NCBI GenBank assembly: GCA_004563275.1
Contig: SFSZ01000011.1
Span: 1-64,000, forward strand
Direction: 5' to 3'
Source of the DNA: a bacterium
GTDB lineage: Bacteria > Bacillota_I > Bacilli_A > RF39 > UBA660
Length of the DNA stretch: 64,000 bases
Positions 18,176-27,494 of this stretch are shown in pieces. The translations under genes and the position numbers were made by a program. Each line of letters starts with the position of its first letter. Position 1 is the stretch's first letter. Under the pieces are notes generated by a model. That model ran no database searches and was not told the origin of the DNA. It saw only the letters and a program-made list of their open reading frames with translations.

Positions 18176-19287
18176 AAAAAATTAGAGTATTAAGTATATT
18201 TGGAACTAGACCAGAAGCAATAAAGATGGCTCCTTTAGTTAAAGAATTAGAAAAAAGAAAAGAGATTGAAAGCATTATATGTGTGACTGCACAACATAGA
18301 CAAATGCTTGATCAGGTATTAGATGCATTTAAAATTGTTCCTGATTTTGATTTGAATATTATGCAACAGGGACAAACATTAAGCGATATTACCGCTAGAG
18401 TTATGTATGGATTAGAGGGAGTTATTAAAGAATCAAAACCTGATATTGTTTTAGTGCATGGTGATACTACTACTTCTTTTGCTGGAGCACTTTCGGCATA
18501 TTATTCTGGTATTTCAATAGGTCATGTTGAAGCTGGCTTAAGGACCTATAATAAATATAGTCCTTTTCCTGAAGAAATGAATAGGCAGTTAATAGATAGG
18601 ATGTCTGATTTGTATTTTGCACCAACGGATTTAAGTAAAAATAATTTATTAAGAGAACATATAGATGAGAAAAAAATATATGTAACTGGAAATACAGCAA
18701 TCGATGCTATGGCTACAACTGTTAAAAGTGATTACTCAAATTACGAATTAGATTGGTTAAAAGATAATGAAAAACTAATATTAGTTACTGCTCACAGAAG
18801 AGAAAATCTTGGAGAACCGATGAAAAATATTTTTAAGGCAATAAAACGAATTGTTGATGATTTTTCTGATGTTAAAGTAATTTATCCTATTCATATGAAT
18901 CCTATTGTTAGAAAAACAGCACATGAAATATTTGATGGTTGTGATAACGTTAAATTAATAGAACCTTTAGATGTTTTTGATTTCCATAATTTTATAAATA
19001 AGTGTTATATGATTATGTCCGATAGTGGTGGTGTTCAGGAGGAAGCACCTAGTTTAGGAAAACCAGTATTAGTATTAAGAGAAACTACTGAAAGACCAGA
19101 AGGAATTGAAGCTGGAACATTAAAATTAGTCGGTACCAATGAAGATACTATTTATACTGAAGCTAAAAAATTATTAACTGATAGTAGTGAGTATTTAAAA
19201 ATGAGTAATGCTTCGAATCCTTATGGTGATGGGAAAGCAAGTGTTAGAATCGTTGATAGCATAATTGAGTATTTTAATGAAAAATAA
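18172..19287 (+). CDS. wecB: UDP-N-acetylglucosamine 2-epimerase (non-hydrolysing)
   Basis: 371 aa, normal length. It interconverts UDP-GlcNAc and UDP-ManNAc in the cytoplasm. Signatures include FGTRPEAIKMAPLVKEL at the start, VHGDTTTSFAGALSAYYSG, HVEAGLRTYNKYSPFPEE, TAHRRENLG, DSGGVQEEAPSLGKPVLVLR and ETTERPEG. With the WecG/TagA-type transferase at 10109 it forms a ManNAc-supplying and ManNAc-using pair. It overlaps the flippase gene by four bases and the next gene by eleven, so it is part of the same operon. Confidence 0.97.
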   Translation: MKKIRVLSIFGTRPEAIKMAPLVKELEKRKEIESIICVTAQHRQMLDQVLDAFKIVPDFDLNIMQQGQTLSDITARVMYGLEGVIKESKPDIVLVHGDTTTSFAGALSAYYSGISIGHVEAGLRTYNKYSPFPEEMNRQLIDRMSDLYFAPTDLSKNNLLREHIDEKKIYVTGNTAIDAMATTVKSDYSNYELDWLKDNEKLILVTAHRRENLGEPMKNIFKAIKRIVDDFSDVKVIYPIHMNPIVRKTAHEIFDGCDNVKLIEPLDVFDFHNFINKCYMIMSDSGGVQEEAPSLGKPVLVLRETTERPEGIEAGTLKLVGTNEDTIYTEAKKLLTDSSEYLKMSNASNPYGDGKASVRIVDSIIEYFNEK

Positions 19288-19702
19288 AAAAATAATTACA
19301 TCATGGATACTTATTATTTTATGGATGGTTTTTATATTTTATATGTCTTCTTGTAATGGTAATGTTAGTAGTGATCAAAGTGGGACTATTGTTTATATTT
19401 TACATAATATTTTAGGTATAGATTATTCTGACAAGTTAATTTTTATTATTCGTAAGTGTGCTCATGTTAGTGAATTTTTTATTCTTGGTATTTTGGTTAT
19501 AAATTTAATTAGTAAATATAACGTAAAATATTCTTATTTAATTTCATTTATCATTTGTGTTTTATATGCAAGTATTGATGAATTTCATCAATTATTTGTT
19601 CCTGGAAGATCTGGTCAAGTAACTGATGTTTTAATTGATTTAATTGGTGTTGTTTTAGGTTTATTACTTGTCTTTTTAATTAGATGTTTTAGAAAAGAGT
19701 GA
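19277..19702 (+). CDS. VanZ family membrane protein
   Basis: 141 aa from ATG 19277, inside the end of wecB; TTG 19265 is an in-frame alternative with less support. Four membrane segments and the VanZ-family marks are present: RKCAHVSEFFILG in the middle and DEFHQLFVPGRSGQVTDVLID near the end. The family is widespread around surface polysaccharide and teicoplanin-resistance genes, but its molecular role is not settled. The TGA stop lies in the loop of the terminator that closes the large polysaccharide operon. Confidence 0.9.
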   Translation: MKNKKIITSWILIILWMVFIFYMSSCNGNVSSDQSGTIVYILHNILGIDYSDKLIFIIRKCAHVSEFFILGILVINLISKYNVKYSYLISFIICVLYASIDEFHQLFVPGRSGQVTDVLIDLIGVVLGLLLVFLIRCFRKE

Positions 19703-19716
19703 ATACTCTTTTTTTG
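19694..19716 (+). terminator. Terminator of the main polysaccharide operon
   Basis: 7-bp stem AAAGAGT (19694-19700) with ACTCTTT (19705-19711), loop GAAT, then further T residues. Confidence 0.8.
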
Positions 19717-19717
19717 A

Positions 19718-19746
19718 TTGTATTAAATACATATTTGGGTTATAAT
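19718..19746 (+). promoter_or_regulatory. SigA-type promoter for the cpsC/cpsD genes
   Basis: TTGTAT (19718-19723) and TATAAT (19741-19746) with a 17-base spacer, just downstream of the operon terminator and 25 bases before the next start. Confidence 0.6.
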
Positions 19747-19770
19747 TATAAAGTAGAGGGTAGTGATACT

Positions 19771-20412
19771 ATGGAAGAGATTAATTTAGGTGAATTATTT
19801 CATTATTATATTAGTAAGATATTTATAATTATTCTTTTTGTTTTTTTGGGTCTTGGTTTAGGCGTGTTTTATAGTGCGATTATTCAAAAACCTTTATATA
19901 GTAGTTATACAACTATTTTACTTAAGGATAGCGGTAATAATACGATGCTTTTAAAGACTTATGGGGAACTTATTAAGAGTAAGAATATTTTAAATAAGGT
20001 TAATAGTAATCTTGGTTTAAATTATAAAGCTGATGATTTAAAGGGTATGATTAATGTTGAAAGTTTAAATAGTACTGAGATTATTAAGATTACGGTTAAT
20101 AATAGTAATCCAGAGGATGCTGCTAAACTTGCTAATGAGATTGCTAGTGTATTTAATAGTGAAATTGGTAATTATTATAGTAATGTTAAAAGTGGTATGG
20201 TTGTAGATAAGGCTGAAGTTAGTAGTAGTCCTTTTAATGTTAATTTGATGAAACAAATTGTTATTGGGGCTTTTATAGGTGGAGTTATTGGAGTAGTTTT
20301 TGTATTTATTAAGTTCTACTTTGATACAACCGTTAAGAGTAGTGAAGAAGTTGAATCTAAGCTTAATTTACCGGTTATAGGAATTATTCCTTTAGTTGGA
20401 GGTAGAAAATAA
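19771..20412 (+). CDS. Wzz/CpsC-like chain-length determinant, kinase activator
   Basis: 213 aa from ATG 19771, with GAGGG upstream; a longer frame begins earlier but has no matching ribosome site and would start in the terminator. Two membrane helices (about 18-40 and 175-200) flank an outer domain, the Wzz/YveK/CapA layout, with the C-terminal SSEEVESKLNLPVIGIIPL that contacts the cognate tyrosine kinase. It controls polysaccharide chain length and switches on the CpsD kinase encoded next. The two genes share one base (TAATG). Confidence 0.92.
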   Translation: MEEINLGELFHYYISKIFIIILFVFLGLGLGVFYSAIIQKPLYSSYTTILLKDSGNNTMLLKTYGELIKSKNILNKVNSNLGLNYKADDLKGMINVESLNSTEIIKITVNNSNPEDAAKLANEIASVFNSEIGNYYSNVKSGMVVDKAEVSSSPFNVNLMKQIVIGAFIGGVIGVVFVFIKFYFDTTVKSSEEVESKLNLPVIGIIPLVGGRK

Positions 20413-21065
20413 TGAATAGTAAAGAGTTAGTTATATGTACGAATCCTAAATCTAGTGTAGCTGAGTCTATACGTATGCTTAGAACTAATTTAGAATTTAG
20501 TTTTGTAGATAATGATGTTAATGCTGTAATGATTACAAGTTCGATTGCTAAAGAAGGTAAGAGTTTTGTAGCTGCTAATTTAGCGTGTGCTTTCGGGGTT
20601 ACTAAGAGAAAAACTTTACTTGTTGATTGTGATTTAAGAAAAGGTAGAATTGAAAGAATATTTGGTTTAAAGAATAAGCCTGGTTTATCTAATTTACTTT
20701 TAGATGATATTTATGCATATCAAGATTATATTTATACTACTGATATTGGTAATTTATCGGTTTTACCTATAGGTATTGTTCCACCTAATCCAAGTGAGTT
20801 ATTAGGTTCTGAGAAATGTCAAATTTTATTTAGATATTTAAAGCAAGATTATGATTTAATTATTTTAGATTGTCCGCCTATTGCGGATGTTGCTGATGCT
20901 TTGGTGTTATCTAAGATTGCTGATGAAGCAGTTATTGTTTGTGCAGCTAATTATACACCTGCTGATGAACTTACTAGTACAAAGAAAGCTTTAGAACAAT
21001 CTGGAATAAAGATTGCTGGTGTTGTTGTTAATAAGGTTGAAAAAGATAAGAAGAAACGTTATTAG
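20412..21065 (+). CDS. CpsD/YwqD-type tyrosine autokinase
   Basis: 217 aa, BY-kinase family that binds ATP when activated by the CpsC-like partner. Walker A is TSSIAKEGKS (about 43-52), Walker A' TLLVDCDLRKG (about 72-82) and Walker B LIILDCPP (about 155-162). The tail ends in KDKKKRY, with one Tyr rather than the usual run of tyrosines that become phosphorylated, so autophosphorylation may be reduced or use other sites. No cognate phosphatase gene is present in the window. It follows the CpsC-like gene directly. Confidence 0.92.
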   Translation: MNSKELVICTNPKSSVAESIRMLRTNLEFSFVDNDVNAVMITSSIAKEGKSFVAANLACAFGVTKRKTLLVDCDLRKGRIERIFGLKNKPGLSNLLLDDIYAYQDYIYTTDIGNLSVLPIGIVPPNPSELLGSEKCQILFRYLKQDYDLIILDCPPIADVADALVLSKIADEAVIVCAANYTPADELTSTKKALEQSGIKIAGVVVNKVEKDKKKRY

Positions 21066-21072
21066 AGGTTAT

Positions 21073-21780
21073 ATGAAGAAGTTTATTATTGTTATAATTA
21101 GTTTCTTTTTACTAACTGCTTTTGTTAAAGCAGATACTTTAACTAGTATTACTGGTGAGAAAAATCTGATTATTAATCATGATGGAGTATATGTTGTTAA
21201 GATTAAAGCTGAAGGTGTTATAAGTAGGTTAAATATTACTTATAGTGTTAGTGATAATCTTAAAGTTGAAAAGGTTGAGATTGGTAAATCTTTTAGTAGA
21301 GTTTCTGCTTCTGGTAATAATTATGTTTTAAGTAGTAATGTTAATGAAGGTAATGTTTTTAATATTACTGTTAGAGGTAGTAATACTGGTGGTGGTAAAA
21401 TTAGAATTACTAAATGCATTGCTACTATTAATGGGGAAGATGTTAATTTATTAGAAGGTTCTTTTGATATTAATGTTATAAGTAATGATGCTTTGGATAG
21501 AGCTAAAAGATTAGTTGATAAGGCTGTTGCTACTTTAGATAGAATTGATTATGAGAATGCTTTAAATAGTGTTAAGGGGTTAACTAGTAAAGATGATTTA
21601 GATAAGAATGAACTTATGAATAAACTAAATGAAATTAGTGATAAATTACTTAAAGATGATACTAGGGTTGTATGTGATGATAATAGTAAAGCTAAAAAGA
21701 TATGGATGTATTTAAGTATCGGTTTACTTGTTTGTTTAGTTGCTGAGAGTTCTTATATTATTTATTTAAAAGAAAAATAA
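21073..21780 (+). CDS. Secreted, C-terminally membrane-anchored protein
   Basis: 235 aa from ATG 21073, preceded by AGAGG. A signal peptide (about 1-19, cut after VKA) leads to an outer beta-rich domain of about 110 residues with conserved-looking N/G-rich turns, then a short helical region rich in Asp and Lys (about 150-205) and a C-terminal membrane helix (about 212-230). The fold resembles cohesin-like or Ig-like surface domains, but I do not recognise a family. It is placed right after the kinase, so it may belong to the same surface polysaccharide unit. Confidence 0.6.
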   Translation: MKKFIIVIISFFLLTAFVKADTLTSITGEKNLIINHDGVYVVKIKAEGVISRLNITYSVSDNLKVEKVEIGKSFSRVSASGNNYVLSSNVNEGNVFNITVRGSNTGGGKIRITKCIATINGEDVNLLEGSFDINVISNDALDRAKRLVDKAVATLDRIDYENALNSVKGLTSKDDLDKNELMNKLNEISDKLLKDDTRVVCDDNSKAKKIWMYLSIGLLVCLVAESSYIIYLKEK

Positions 21781-21797
21781 GAATGTTTTTCTTTTTT
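21768..21797 (+). terminator. Probable weak terminator before the formate-THF ligase gene
   Basis: A-rich arm (21768-21777) pairs fully with a T-rich arm (21786-21795) around an 8-base loop, followed by more T. It is AT-only apart from one G-C pair. Confidence 0.4.
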
Positions 21798-21810
21798 TAT
21801 AGGAGGATTT

Positions 21811-23472
21811 ATGAATGATATTGAAATTGCTAGAAGTGTAAAACTTGATAAGATTGTTGATGTGGCAAAATCTTTAGGGATAGATGCTGATGATTTAGAA
21901 TTATATGGTAAATATAAAGCTAAAGTATGTAAGGATGCTTATTTGAAAGTTAAAGATAATAAGGATGGTAAACTTATTTTGGTAACTGCTATTAGTCCCA
22001 CTCCTTTAGGTGAGGGTAAAACTACAATTAGTATTGCACTTGCTGATGGTTTAAGAAAGATTGGGAAGAAAAGTGTACTTGCTTTGAGAGAACCTTCTTT
22101 AGGTCCGGTATTTGGAATAAAGGGTGGTGCTACTGGAGGAGGACATGTTCAAATTGCACCAATGGAAGATATTAATTTACATTTTACTGGAGATATTCAT
22201 GCGATAACTTCGGCGAATAATTTACTTGCTAGTTTAATTGATAATCATATTTATAATGGTAATGATTTAGGTTTTGATAGGGTAGTTTGGAAAAGATGTG
22301 TAGATTTAAATGATCGTCAATTAAGGGTTGTTAATACTGGTTTAAGTGGTGAAAGTAAGATTGTTCCAAGAATGGATGGTTTTGATATTTCGGTTGCTTC
22401 TGAAATAATGGCTATTTTTTGTTTAGCTAGTGATTTAAATGATTTAAAGGTAAGAATTGGTAATATTATTGTTGGTTATACTAAGGATAATAAACCAATA
22501 TATGCTAGAGATTTAAATGCTGAAGGTAGTTTAACAGTTTTACTTAAAGATGCTTTAATGCCTAATTTGGTTCAAACTTTAGAACATACTCCAGCTTTTG
22601 TTCATGGTGGCCCTTTTGCAAATATTGCTCATGGATGTAATAGTGTTCTTGCTACTAATTATGCTTTAAAATTTGGTGATTATGTTGTTACTGAAGCTGG
22701 TTTTGGCGCTGATTTAGGAGCTGAAAAGTTTTTAGATATAAAGTGTCGTTTAATGAATAAAAAGCCTGATGCGGTTGTTATTGTGGCAACTATTAAAGCT
22801 TTAAAATATCATGGTGGTATTTTAAAGGAAGATATTTTAAAACCTAATAAAGCTGGTTTACTTAAAGGTTTAGATAATTTATTTAGACATATTGATAATT
22901 TAAAAAATAAGTTTGGTTTAAATGTTATTGTAGCAATTAATAAATATAATTCTGATACAGATGAAGAGATTAATTTACTTAAAAGTGAGTTAGAGAAGAA
23001 GGGTGTTAATTTATCTTTAGTAACTGGATGGGCTGATGGTGGTGATGGTGCTACTGATTTAGCTAATAATGTTGTTAGTTTATGTGATAAGGAATCTAAG
23101 TTAAATTATACTTATGATTTAGATATGTCTATTAAAGATAAGATTAAGGGTGTTGCAACTAAGATATATGGTGCTAAGAATGTTTCTTATAGTGATGAAG
23201 CTTTAGAGTCTATTAAATTAATTGAAGAGTTAGGGTTTGATAATTATCCAGTATGTATAGCAAAAACTCAATATTCTTTTTCTGATGATCCTAAGAATTT
23301 AGAATGTAATGATGATTATGATATTCATGTTAGAGATGTTGTTTTAAAAAATGGTGCTGGTTTTATTGTAGTACTTGCTGGTAAGATTATGACGATGCCG
23401 GGATTACCTAAAGTTCCTGCTGCTGAATCTATTGATATTGATGAGAATGAAAATATTGTTGGGATTTTTTAA
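21811..23472 (+). CDS. fhs: Formate-tetrahydrofolate ligase
   Basis: 553 aa, the usual length. It makes 10-formyl-tetrahydrofolate from formate, ATP and tetrahydrofolate in one-carbon metabolism. Visible signatures: the ATP-binding TPLGEGKTT (about 64-72), REPSLGPVFGIKGGATGGG, FTGDIHAITSANNLL, TEAGFGADLGAEKFLDIKC and the closing MPGLPKVPAAE. A strong AGGAGG precedes the start. It is flanked by terminators on both sides, so it is probably transcribed alone. Confidence 0.98.
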   Translation: MNDIEIARSVKLDKIVDVAKSLGIDADDLELYGKYKAKVCKDAYLKVKDNKDGKLILVTAISPTPLGEGKTTISIALADGLRKIGKKSVLALREPSLGPVFGIKGGATGGGHVQIAPMEDINLHFTGDIHAITSANNLLASLIDNHIYNGNDLGFDRVVWKRCVDLNDRQLRVVNTGLSGESKIVPRMDGFDISVASEIMAIFCLASDLNDLKVRIGNIIVGYTKDNKPIYARDLNAEGSLTVLLKDALMPNLVQTLEHTPAFVHGGPFANIAHGCNSVLATNYALKFGDYVVTEAGFGADLGAEKFLDIKCRLMNKKPDAVVIVATIKALKYHGGILKEDILKPNKAGLLKGLDNLFRHIDNLKNKFGLNVIVAINKYNSDTDEEINLLKSELEKKGVNLSLVTGWADGGDGATDLANNVVSLCDKESKLNYTYDLDMSIKDKIKGVATKIYGAKNVSYSDEALESIKLIEELGFDNYPVCIAKTQYSFSDDPKNLECNDDYDIHVRDVVLKNGAGFIVVLAGKIMTMPGLPKVPAAESIDIDENENIVGIF

Positions 23473-23494
23473 CAAGGGTAACCTTGTTTTTTTT
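23471..23494 (+). terminator. Intrinsic terminator of fhs
   Basis: AACAAGG (23471-23477) with CCTTGTT (23482-23488), loop GTAA, then a T run; it starts in the stop codon. Confidence 0.85.
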
Positions 23495-23503
23495 ATTGTT
23501 TTG

Positions 23504-23537
23504 TGCTAGTATATCTTCTTTGCTAGTATATCTTCTT
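23504..23537. repeat. Perfect 17-bp tandem repeat carrying extended -10-like motifs
   Basis: Two identical copies of TGCTAGTATATCTTCTT (23504-23520 and 23521-23537) between fhs and the amidoligase gene. Each begins with TGcTAGTAT, similar to an extended -10 element, so the duplication may have doubled a promoter. Confidence 0.85.
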
Positions 23538-23555
23538 AATTGTGGGGGTATATTT

Positions 23556-24818
23556 ATGATGGTTCCGGATAGTATGGCCTATAAATTGGTTCGTGAGTTA
23601 TCTAGTGATGAAGAACGTCTTTATTTTATTAGTAATCATTTATTTGATTATGATTCTAAAATTGTTAGTTATATTTTAGCTTTGGATAGTGATTCATCTA
23701 AGTTTGAATGTTTGCCTTTTTTAGCCAATGAATATTATATTAGTTTGGTTATTGATTCGATGTCTAGTGATGATGCGATTGCGAGAGCAATTATGGAGTT
23801 GCCAGAGACTTTTTCTTTGAGTTTTATTAAACATAAAATAAATGGTTTTAGTCTTGCTGACAAAGTTTTTTCAGAAAATGATGTTTTATATGAGGATGGT
23901 TATGAAAAGGCTCGTGAGAGGTTTAAAATAGATGATTTTGATAGTTCTAGTCTTCCTTCTGATATGACTTTTGGAATTGAGTTAGAGGTTATTGGTGGTA
24001 ATTCTAGAAGGATGAGATATTTTAATATTAAACCTTTTGGAACTTGGAATAATGTTAATGATGATTCTTTAGCTCCTAATAGTGTAGAAGTAACTTCACC
24101 AATTCTTCATTATACTTCAAAGGATATGTCAGAACTAAGAGCAGTATGTAGCTATTTAAAAAGTAATGGTTCTTATACTGATGGTTCTTGTGCCGGTCAT
24201 ATTCATATTGGTTTAAATAGTTTTAAGAGTCCTCAAGCTTTATATAATTTTTATTCTATTTTTTCTTTAATGGAACCTATTCTTGTTTTAATTAGTAATA
24301 GAGCTGGAGAACTTCCTCGTGAAGGCTTAGGTATGTTTTCGGAGTTATATCAGGGATTTTTTGAATTTTTAAGAAAAGAAAATGTTATTGATTTTAAAGA
24401 TATAAATGATACAGTTTCTCAATTATATCGTGAGTTACAAACAGGACATAAATATTGGACTGTAAATATAGGTAATAAGTTTAATAAACTTCATCCTAAA
24501 GATACTATGGAATTTAGAATTCCTAATGGTTCTTTAGATCCTGATGTTATTATGCATAATATGAAATTATTTGGTAGACTTATTATGATATCTAATTTAA
24601 TTGATAAGGACCATATTGAAGATGTAATTGATCATTTAAAAACTGGTAGTTATGATGATATTATTATATATTTTCTTAAGTTAGTATTTGATGATCTAGA
24701 TGATAGAGAATACTTCTATGAAAGATGGATAAATAATTATGATTTAATGTTAAGAAATAAAGATAAATGTAAGTTTTTCTTTATTTCTGAAGAAGCAAAA
24801 AGAGAATTATATTTTTAA
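23556..24818 (+). CDS. Amidoligase-family protein
   Basis: 420 aa from ATG 23556 (GGGGG lies upstream; another ATG follows directly). The C-terminal two-thirds match the glutamine synthetase-like amidoligase family (Amidoligase_2) in motif order: TFGIELEV near 138, EVTSPIL near 177, CAGHIHIG near 211 and MEFRIPNG near 317, which supply ATP- and metal-binding Glu and His residues. The first 130 residues are a helical region I do not recognise. The family is predicted to form amide or peptide bonds, often for peptide modification or small-molecule synthesis. Here it stands alone, with no peptide precursor or protease partner next to it, so the substrate is unknown. Confidence 0.8.
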   Translation: MMVPDSMAYKLVRELSSDEERLYFISNHLFDYDSKIVSYILALDSDSSKFECLPFLANEYYISLVIDSMSSDDAIARAIMELPETFSLSFIKHKINGFSLADKVFSENDVLYEDGYEKARERFKIDDFDSSSLPSDMTFGIELEVIGGNSRRMRYFNIKPFGTWNNVNDDSLAPNSVEVTSPILHYTSKDMSELRAVCSYLKSNGSYTDGSCAGHIHIGLNSFKSPQALYNFYSIFSLMEPILVLISNRAGELPREGLGMFSELYQGFFEFLRKENVIDFKDINDTVSQLYRELQTGHKYWTVNIGNKFNKLHPKDTMEFRIPNGSLDPDVIMHNMKLFGRLIMISNLIDKDHIEDVIDHLKTGSYDDIIIYFLKLVFDDLDDREYFYERWINNYDLMLRNKDKCKFFFISEEAKRELYF

Positions 24819-24826
24819 TTCTCTTT
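24799..24826. terminator. Hairpin between convergent genes (amidoligase / uvrB)
   Basis: 11-bp perfect stem (24799-24809 with 24816-24826) around a 6-base loop covering both stop codons. T tracts are weak on either side. Confidence 0.5.
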
Positions 24827-26770
24827 ATTATTTGCTTTCATTTCAAATAGGATATCTCTTAATTGCATTGCTTTTTCGAAATCTAGTTCTTTAGCTGCTT
24901 TACGCATTTCTTGTTCTAGTTTTAAGCAAGCATCATGGAATTCTTTTTTACTCATTTTTTCTTTTGATTCATCTTTTATTTCATTTGAGATTAAATCTCT
25001 TATTTCTTTGATGATAGTTTTAGGAACAATACCATGTTCTTCATTATATTTCATTTGAATTTCACGTCTACGAGCAGTTTCTTTAATGGCTTTATCCATA
25101 GATTCTGAAATAGTGTCAGCATACATAATTACATGACCATTGGCATTACGAGCTGCACGTCCGATAGTTTGAATTAAACTTCTTTCACTTCTTAAGAATC
25201 CTTGTTTGTCGGCATCCATGATTGCGATTAAACTTACTTCAGGGATATCTAATCCTTCCCTTAATAGGTTAATACCAACAATACAATCATATTTACCTAA
25301 ACGTAGATCTCTGATGATTCTTAGACGTTCAAAGGTTTTAACTTCATTATGTAAGTATGCGACTTTTTTATTTAAGCTCTTAAGATAGTTAGTAAGTTCT
25401 TCAGCCATTCTTATTGTTAGAGTAGTAATTAAAACTCTTTCATTTTTTTCAATACGTTTATTAATCTCTTCTAGTAAGTCATCTATTTGGCCTTCAGTTT
25501 TCTTAACTTCAATAGTTGGATCTAATAATCCTGTTGGTCTAATGATACATTCGGTTACTTGATTATTTGTAAGTGATAGTTCATAATCACCTGGGGTAGC
25601 AGAAATGTAAATTGCTTGATGAATTTTTTCATTAAATTCTTCAAATTTTAATGGTCGGTTATCTAGAGCACTTGGTAATCTAAAACCATAGTCAACTAGG
25701 GTTTGTTTACGCATTCGGTCACCATTATACATTGCTTTTACTTGAGGTAGGGTAACATGTGATTCATCGACAACTAAAAGATAATCATCACCAAAGAAAT
25801 CCATAAGGGTTGATGGTGTTTCACCTTCACCACGTAAAGCTAAGTGTCTACTATAGTTTTCAATACCATGACAAAAACCAGTTTCTCTTAACATTTCTAT
25901 GTCATATTCACAACGTTCTTGAATTCTTTGCTTTTCAATTAATTTTCCATGTTCTTCAAAATATTTAATTCTTTCATCTTTTTCTTGTTCAATTCTTTTA
26001 ATAGCTTCTTGAAGTTTTTCGTCACCTGTAACAAAGTGACTGGCTGGAAAAACAGTAATATTTTTAACATTTTGAATGATATTACCAGTAAGGATGTCAA
26101 ATTCACTTAAACGTTCAACTTCGTTACCAAACATTTCAATACGAATACCATTTTTTCTTTCACTTGCAGGTACGATATCTATAATATCTCCATTAGCTCT
26201 AAAGGTACCTCTATGAAAATCCAATTGGCTTCTTTCATAGGTCATTGAAACTAATTTATCTAGAATATCATTTCTTTTTATTTTATCTCCAACTTGAAGT
26301 ATTAACATATTATTTTTATATTCTTCTGGTTCACCAATACCATAAATACAAGAAACACTAGCTACTACTATAGTATCTTTATAATTAATTAAACTACTTG
26401 TAGCACCATGTCTTAATTCATCAATTTCATCATTAATGCTTGAATCTTTTTCAATATAAGTATCAGTAGAAGGAACATATGCTTCTGGTTGATAATAATC
26501 GTAGTAGGAAACAAAGTATTCGACATGATTATTTGGGAATAGTTCTTTAAATTCTGAATATAATTGTCCAGCTAAAGTTTTATTATGAGCTAAAACAAGA
26601 GTAGGTTTATTAACATTAGCAATAACATTAGCAATCATAAAAGTTTTACCAGTTCCAGTTGCTCCTAATAGTACTTGACTTTTTTTGCCTTCATTTATAC
26701 CATCAGTTAGTTCTTTAATAGCCTTAGGTTGATCTCCACTTGGTTTAAAATTTGATACTAGGTTAAACAT
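24815..26770 (-). CDS. uvrB: Excinuclease ABC subunit B
   Basis: 651 aa, the usual size. It is the damage-verifying helicase-like subunit of nucleotide excision repair and works with UvrA and UvrC. Seen are Walker A GATGTGKT (36-43), the damage-probing hairpin region [12 protein letters not shown] (about 89-100), DESH in motif II, the [14 protein letters not shown] and [14 protein letters not shown] helicase motifs, and a C-terminal UVR motif ([18 protein letters not shown]) for UvrC binding. It is convergent with the amidoligase gene, overlapping it by four bases. uvrA is not next to it in this window. Confidence 0.98.
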   Translation of the reverse strand: MFNLVSNFKPSGDQPKAIKELTDGINEGKKSQVLLGATGTGKTFMIANVIANVNKPTLVLAHNKTLAGQLYSEFKELFPNNHVEYFVSYYDYYQPEAYVPSTDTYIEKDSSINDEIDELRHGATSSLINYKDTIVVASVSCIYGIGEPEEYKNNMLILQVGDKIKRNDILDKLVSMTYERSQLDFHRGTFRANGDIIDIVPASERKNGIRIEMFGNEVERLSEFDILTGNIIQNVKNITVFPASHFVTGDEKLQEAIKRIEQEKDERIKYFEEHGKLIEKQRIQERCEYDIEMLRETGFCHGIENYSRHLALRGEGETPSTLMDFFGDDYLLVVDESHVTLPQVKAMYNGDRMRKQTLVDYGFRLPSALDNRPLKFEEFNEKIHQAIYISATPGDYELSLTNNQVTECIIRPTGLLDPTIEVKKTEGQIDDLLEEINKRIEKNERVLITTLTIRMAEELTNYLKSLNKKVAYLHNEVKTFERLRIIRDLRLGKYDCIVGINLLREGLDIPEVSLIAIMDADKQGFLRSERSLIQTIGRAARNANGHVIMYADTISESMDKAIKETARRREIQMKYNEEHGIVPKTIIKEIRDLISNEIKDESKEKMSKKEFHDACLKLEQEMRKAAKELDFEKAMQLRDILFEMKANNKEN

Positions 26771-26890
26771 ATTATCCCTTCTTTCTTTCTTATTATATCA
26801 TGGATTTTTATTTACATATTATTTATATTGATATTTAATATTTATAACATTAATGCTTATTTTTTTGATATTATATTGTTGGAGGATTAT

Positions 26891-27412
26891 ATGAATCAAA
26901 TTAGTAGAGCTTATATTGTATCTCATATTAGAATTAGAGATGAGATATTTAATGACTGGGGTAATTTTAATAAAATTTTAAAAGATGGTCCTGAAAGTAT
27001 GAAAGAGCATCTTGCTAAGTTATGGAATGATATATCTCCAGATGATATTAATAAAGATTTTGAACTTACTGATAAAGATAGAGTAATTACTAAAAATGAT
27101 TTTGATGTAACAATGAATCATGTTGGTGATTACCCGGTATTTTATTTTATTATGCCTGATCCAGATTCTGTTCAAGCTCAAGCAAAATGTGTAGCTTTAG
27201 CTATTACACCAACTAGACCTAGATATTTTACAATGGAAATTAGTAAGAAAATGAACTCGGAAGAAACTTATTATATTATGGGTGAATGGATGTTTAAAGA
27301 TGGTAATTTTACTCATTTAAATTTAGGACCAATACCTAATGGAACAGTAGCAAATTTTGCTTCTCATGTATCAGTAGTATTAGATAAGAATTTAAAAAAG
27401 GAACAATGGTAG
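26891..27412 (+). CDS. Conserved hypothetical cytoplasmic protein
   Basis: 173 aa from ATG 26891, set by GGAGG nine bases upstream. No signal or membrane segment. It is a mixed alpha/beta protein with SHIRIRDEIFNDW near the start, a YPVFYFIMPDPDS strand in the middle and TMEISKKMNSEETYYIMGEW later. I do not recognise the family. The last residues (KKEQW) are encoded by the left hairpin that flanks the toxin-antitoxin cassette, so the present C-terminus may be a product of that insertion. Confidence 0.6.
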   Translation: MNQISRAYIVSHIRIRDEIFNDWGNFNKILKDGPESMKEHLAKLWNDISPDDINKDFELTDKDRVITKNDFDVTMNHVGDYPVFYFIMPDPDSVQAQAKCVALAITPTRPRYFTMEISKKMNSEETYYIMGEWMFKDGNFTHLNLGPIPNGTVANFASHVSVVLDKNLKKEQW

Positions 27413-27424
27413 TTCCTTTTTTAT
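27394..27424 (+). terminator. Terminator left of the toxin-antitoxin cassette
   Basis: AAAAAGGAAC (27395-27404) pairs with GTTCCTTTTT (27412-27421), 7-base loop, then T tract. It is nearly identical to the hairpin at 28886-28914. Confidence 0.85.
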
Positions 27425-27452
27425 TTGACATTAATTTTTGATATGATATAAT
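27425..27452 (+). promoter_or_regulatory. Strong SigA promoter of the toxin-antitoxin operon
   Basis: Consensus TTGACA (27425-27430) and TATAAT (27447-27452) with a 16-base spacer, right after the left hairpin. Confidence 0.8.
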
Positions 27453-27478
27453 TTGATTAACGTAATAAGTAAATCAAA
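27452..27478. promoter_or_regulatory. Inverted repeat at the transcription start of the toxin-antitoxin operon
   Basis: TTTGATT (27452-27458) and AATCAAA (27472-27478), 13 bases apart, spanning the expected start site just after the -10 box. It is a reasonable operator for the HTH antitoxin encoded downstream. Confidence 0.35.
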
Positions 27479-27494
27479 AAAGGAAGGAGGATAG

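Noticed and set aside
26515..26525. Second 0A box match (TTCGACA)
   Set aside because: It lies inside uvrB coding sequence with no gene start near it, so it is chance.
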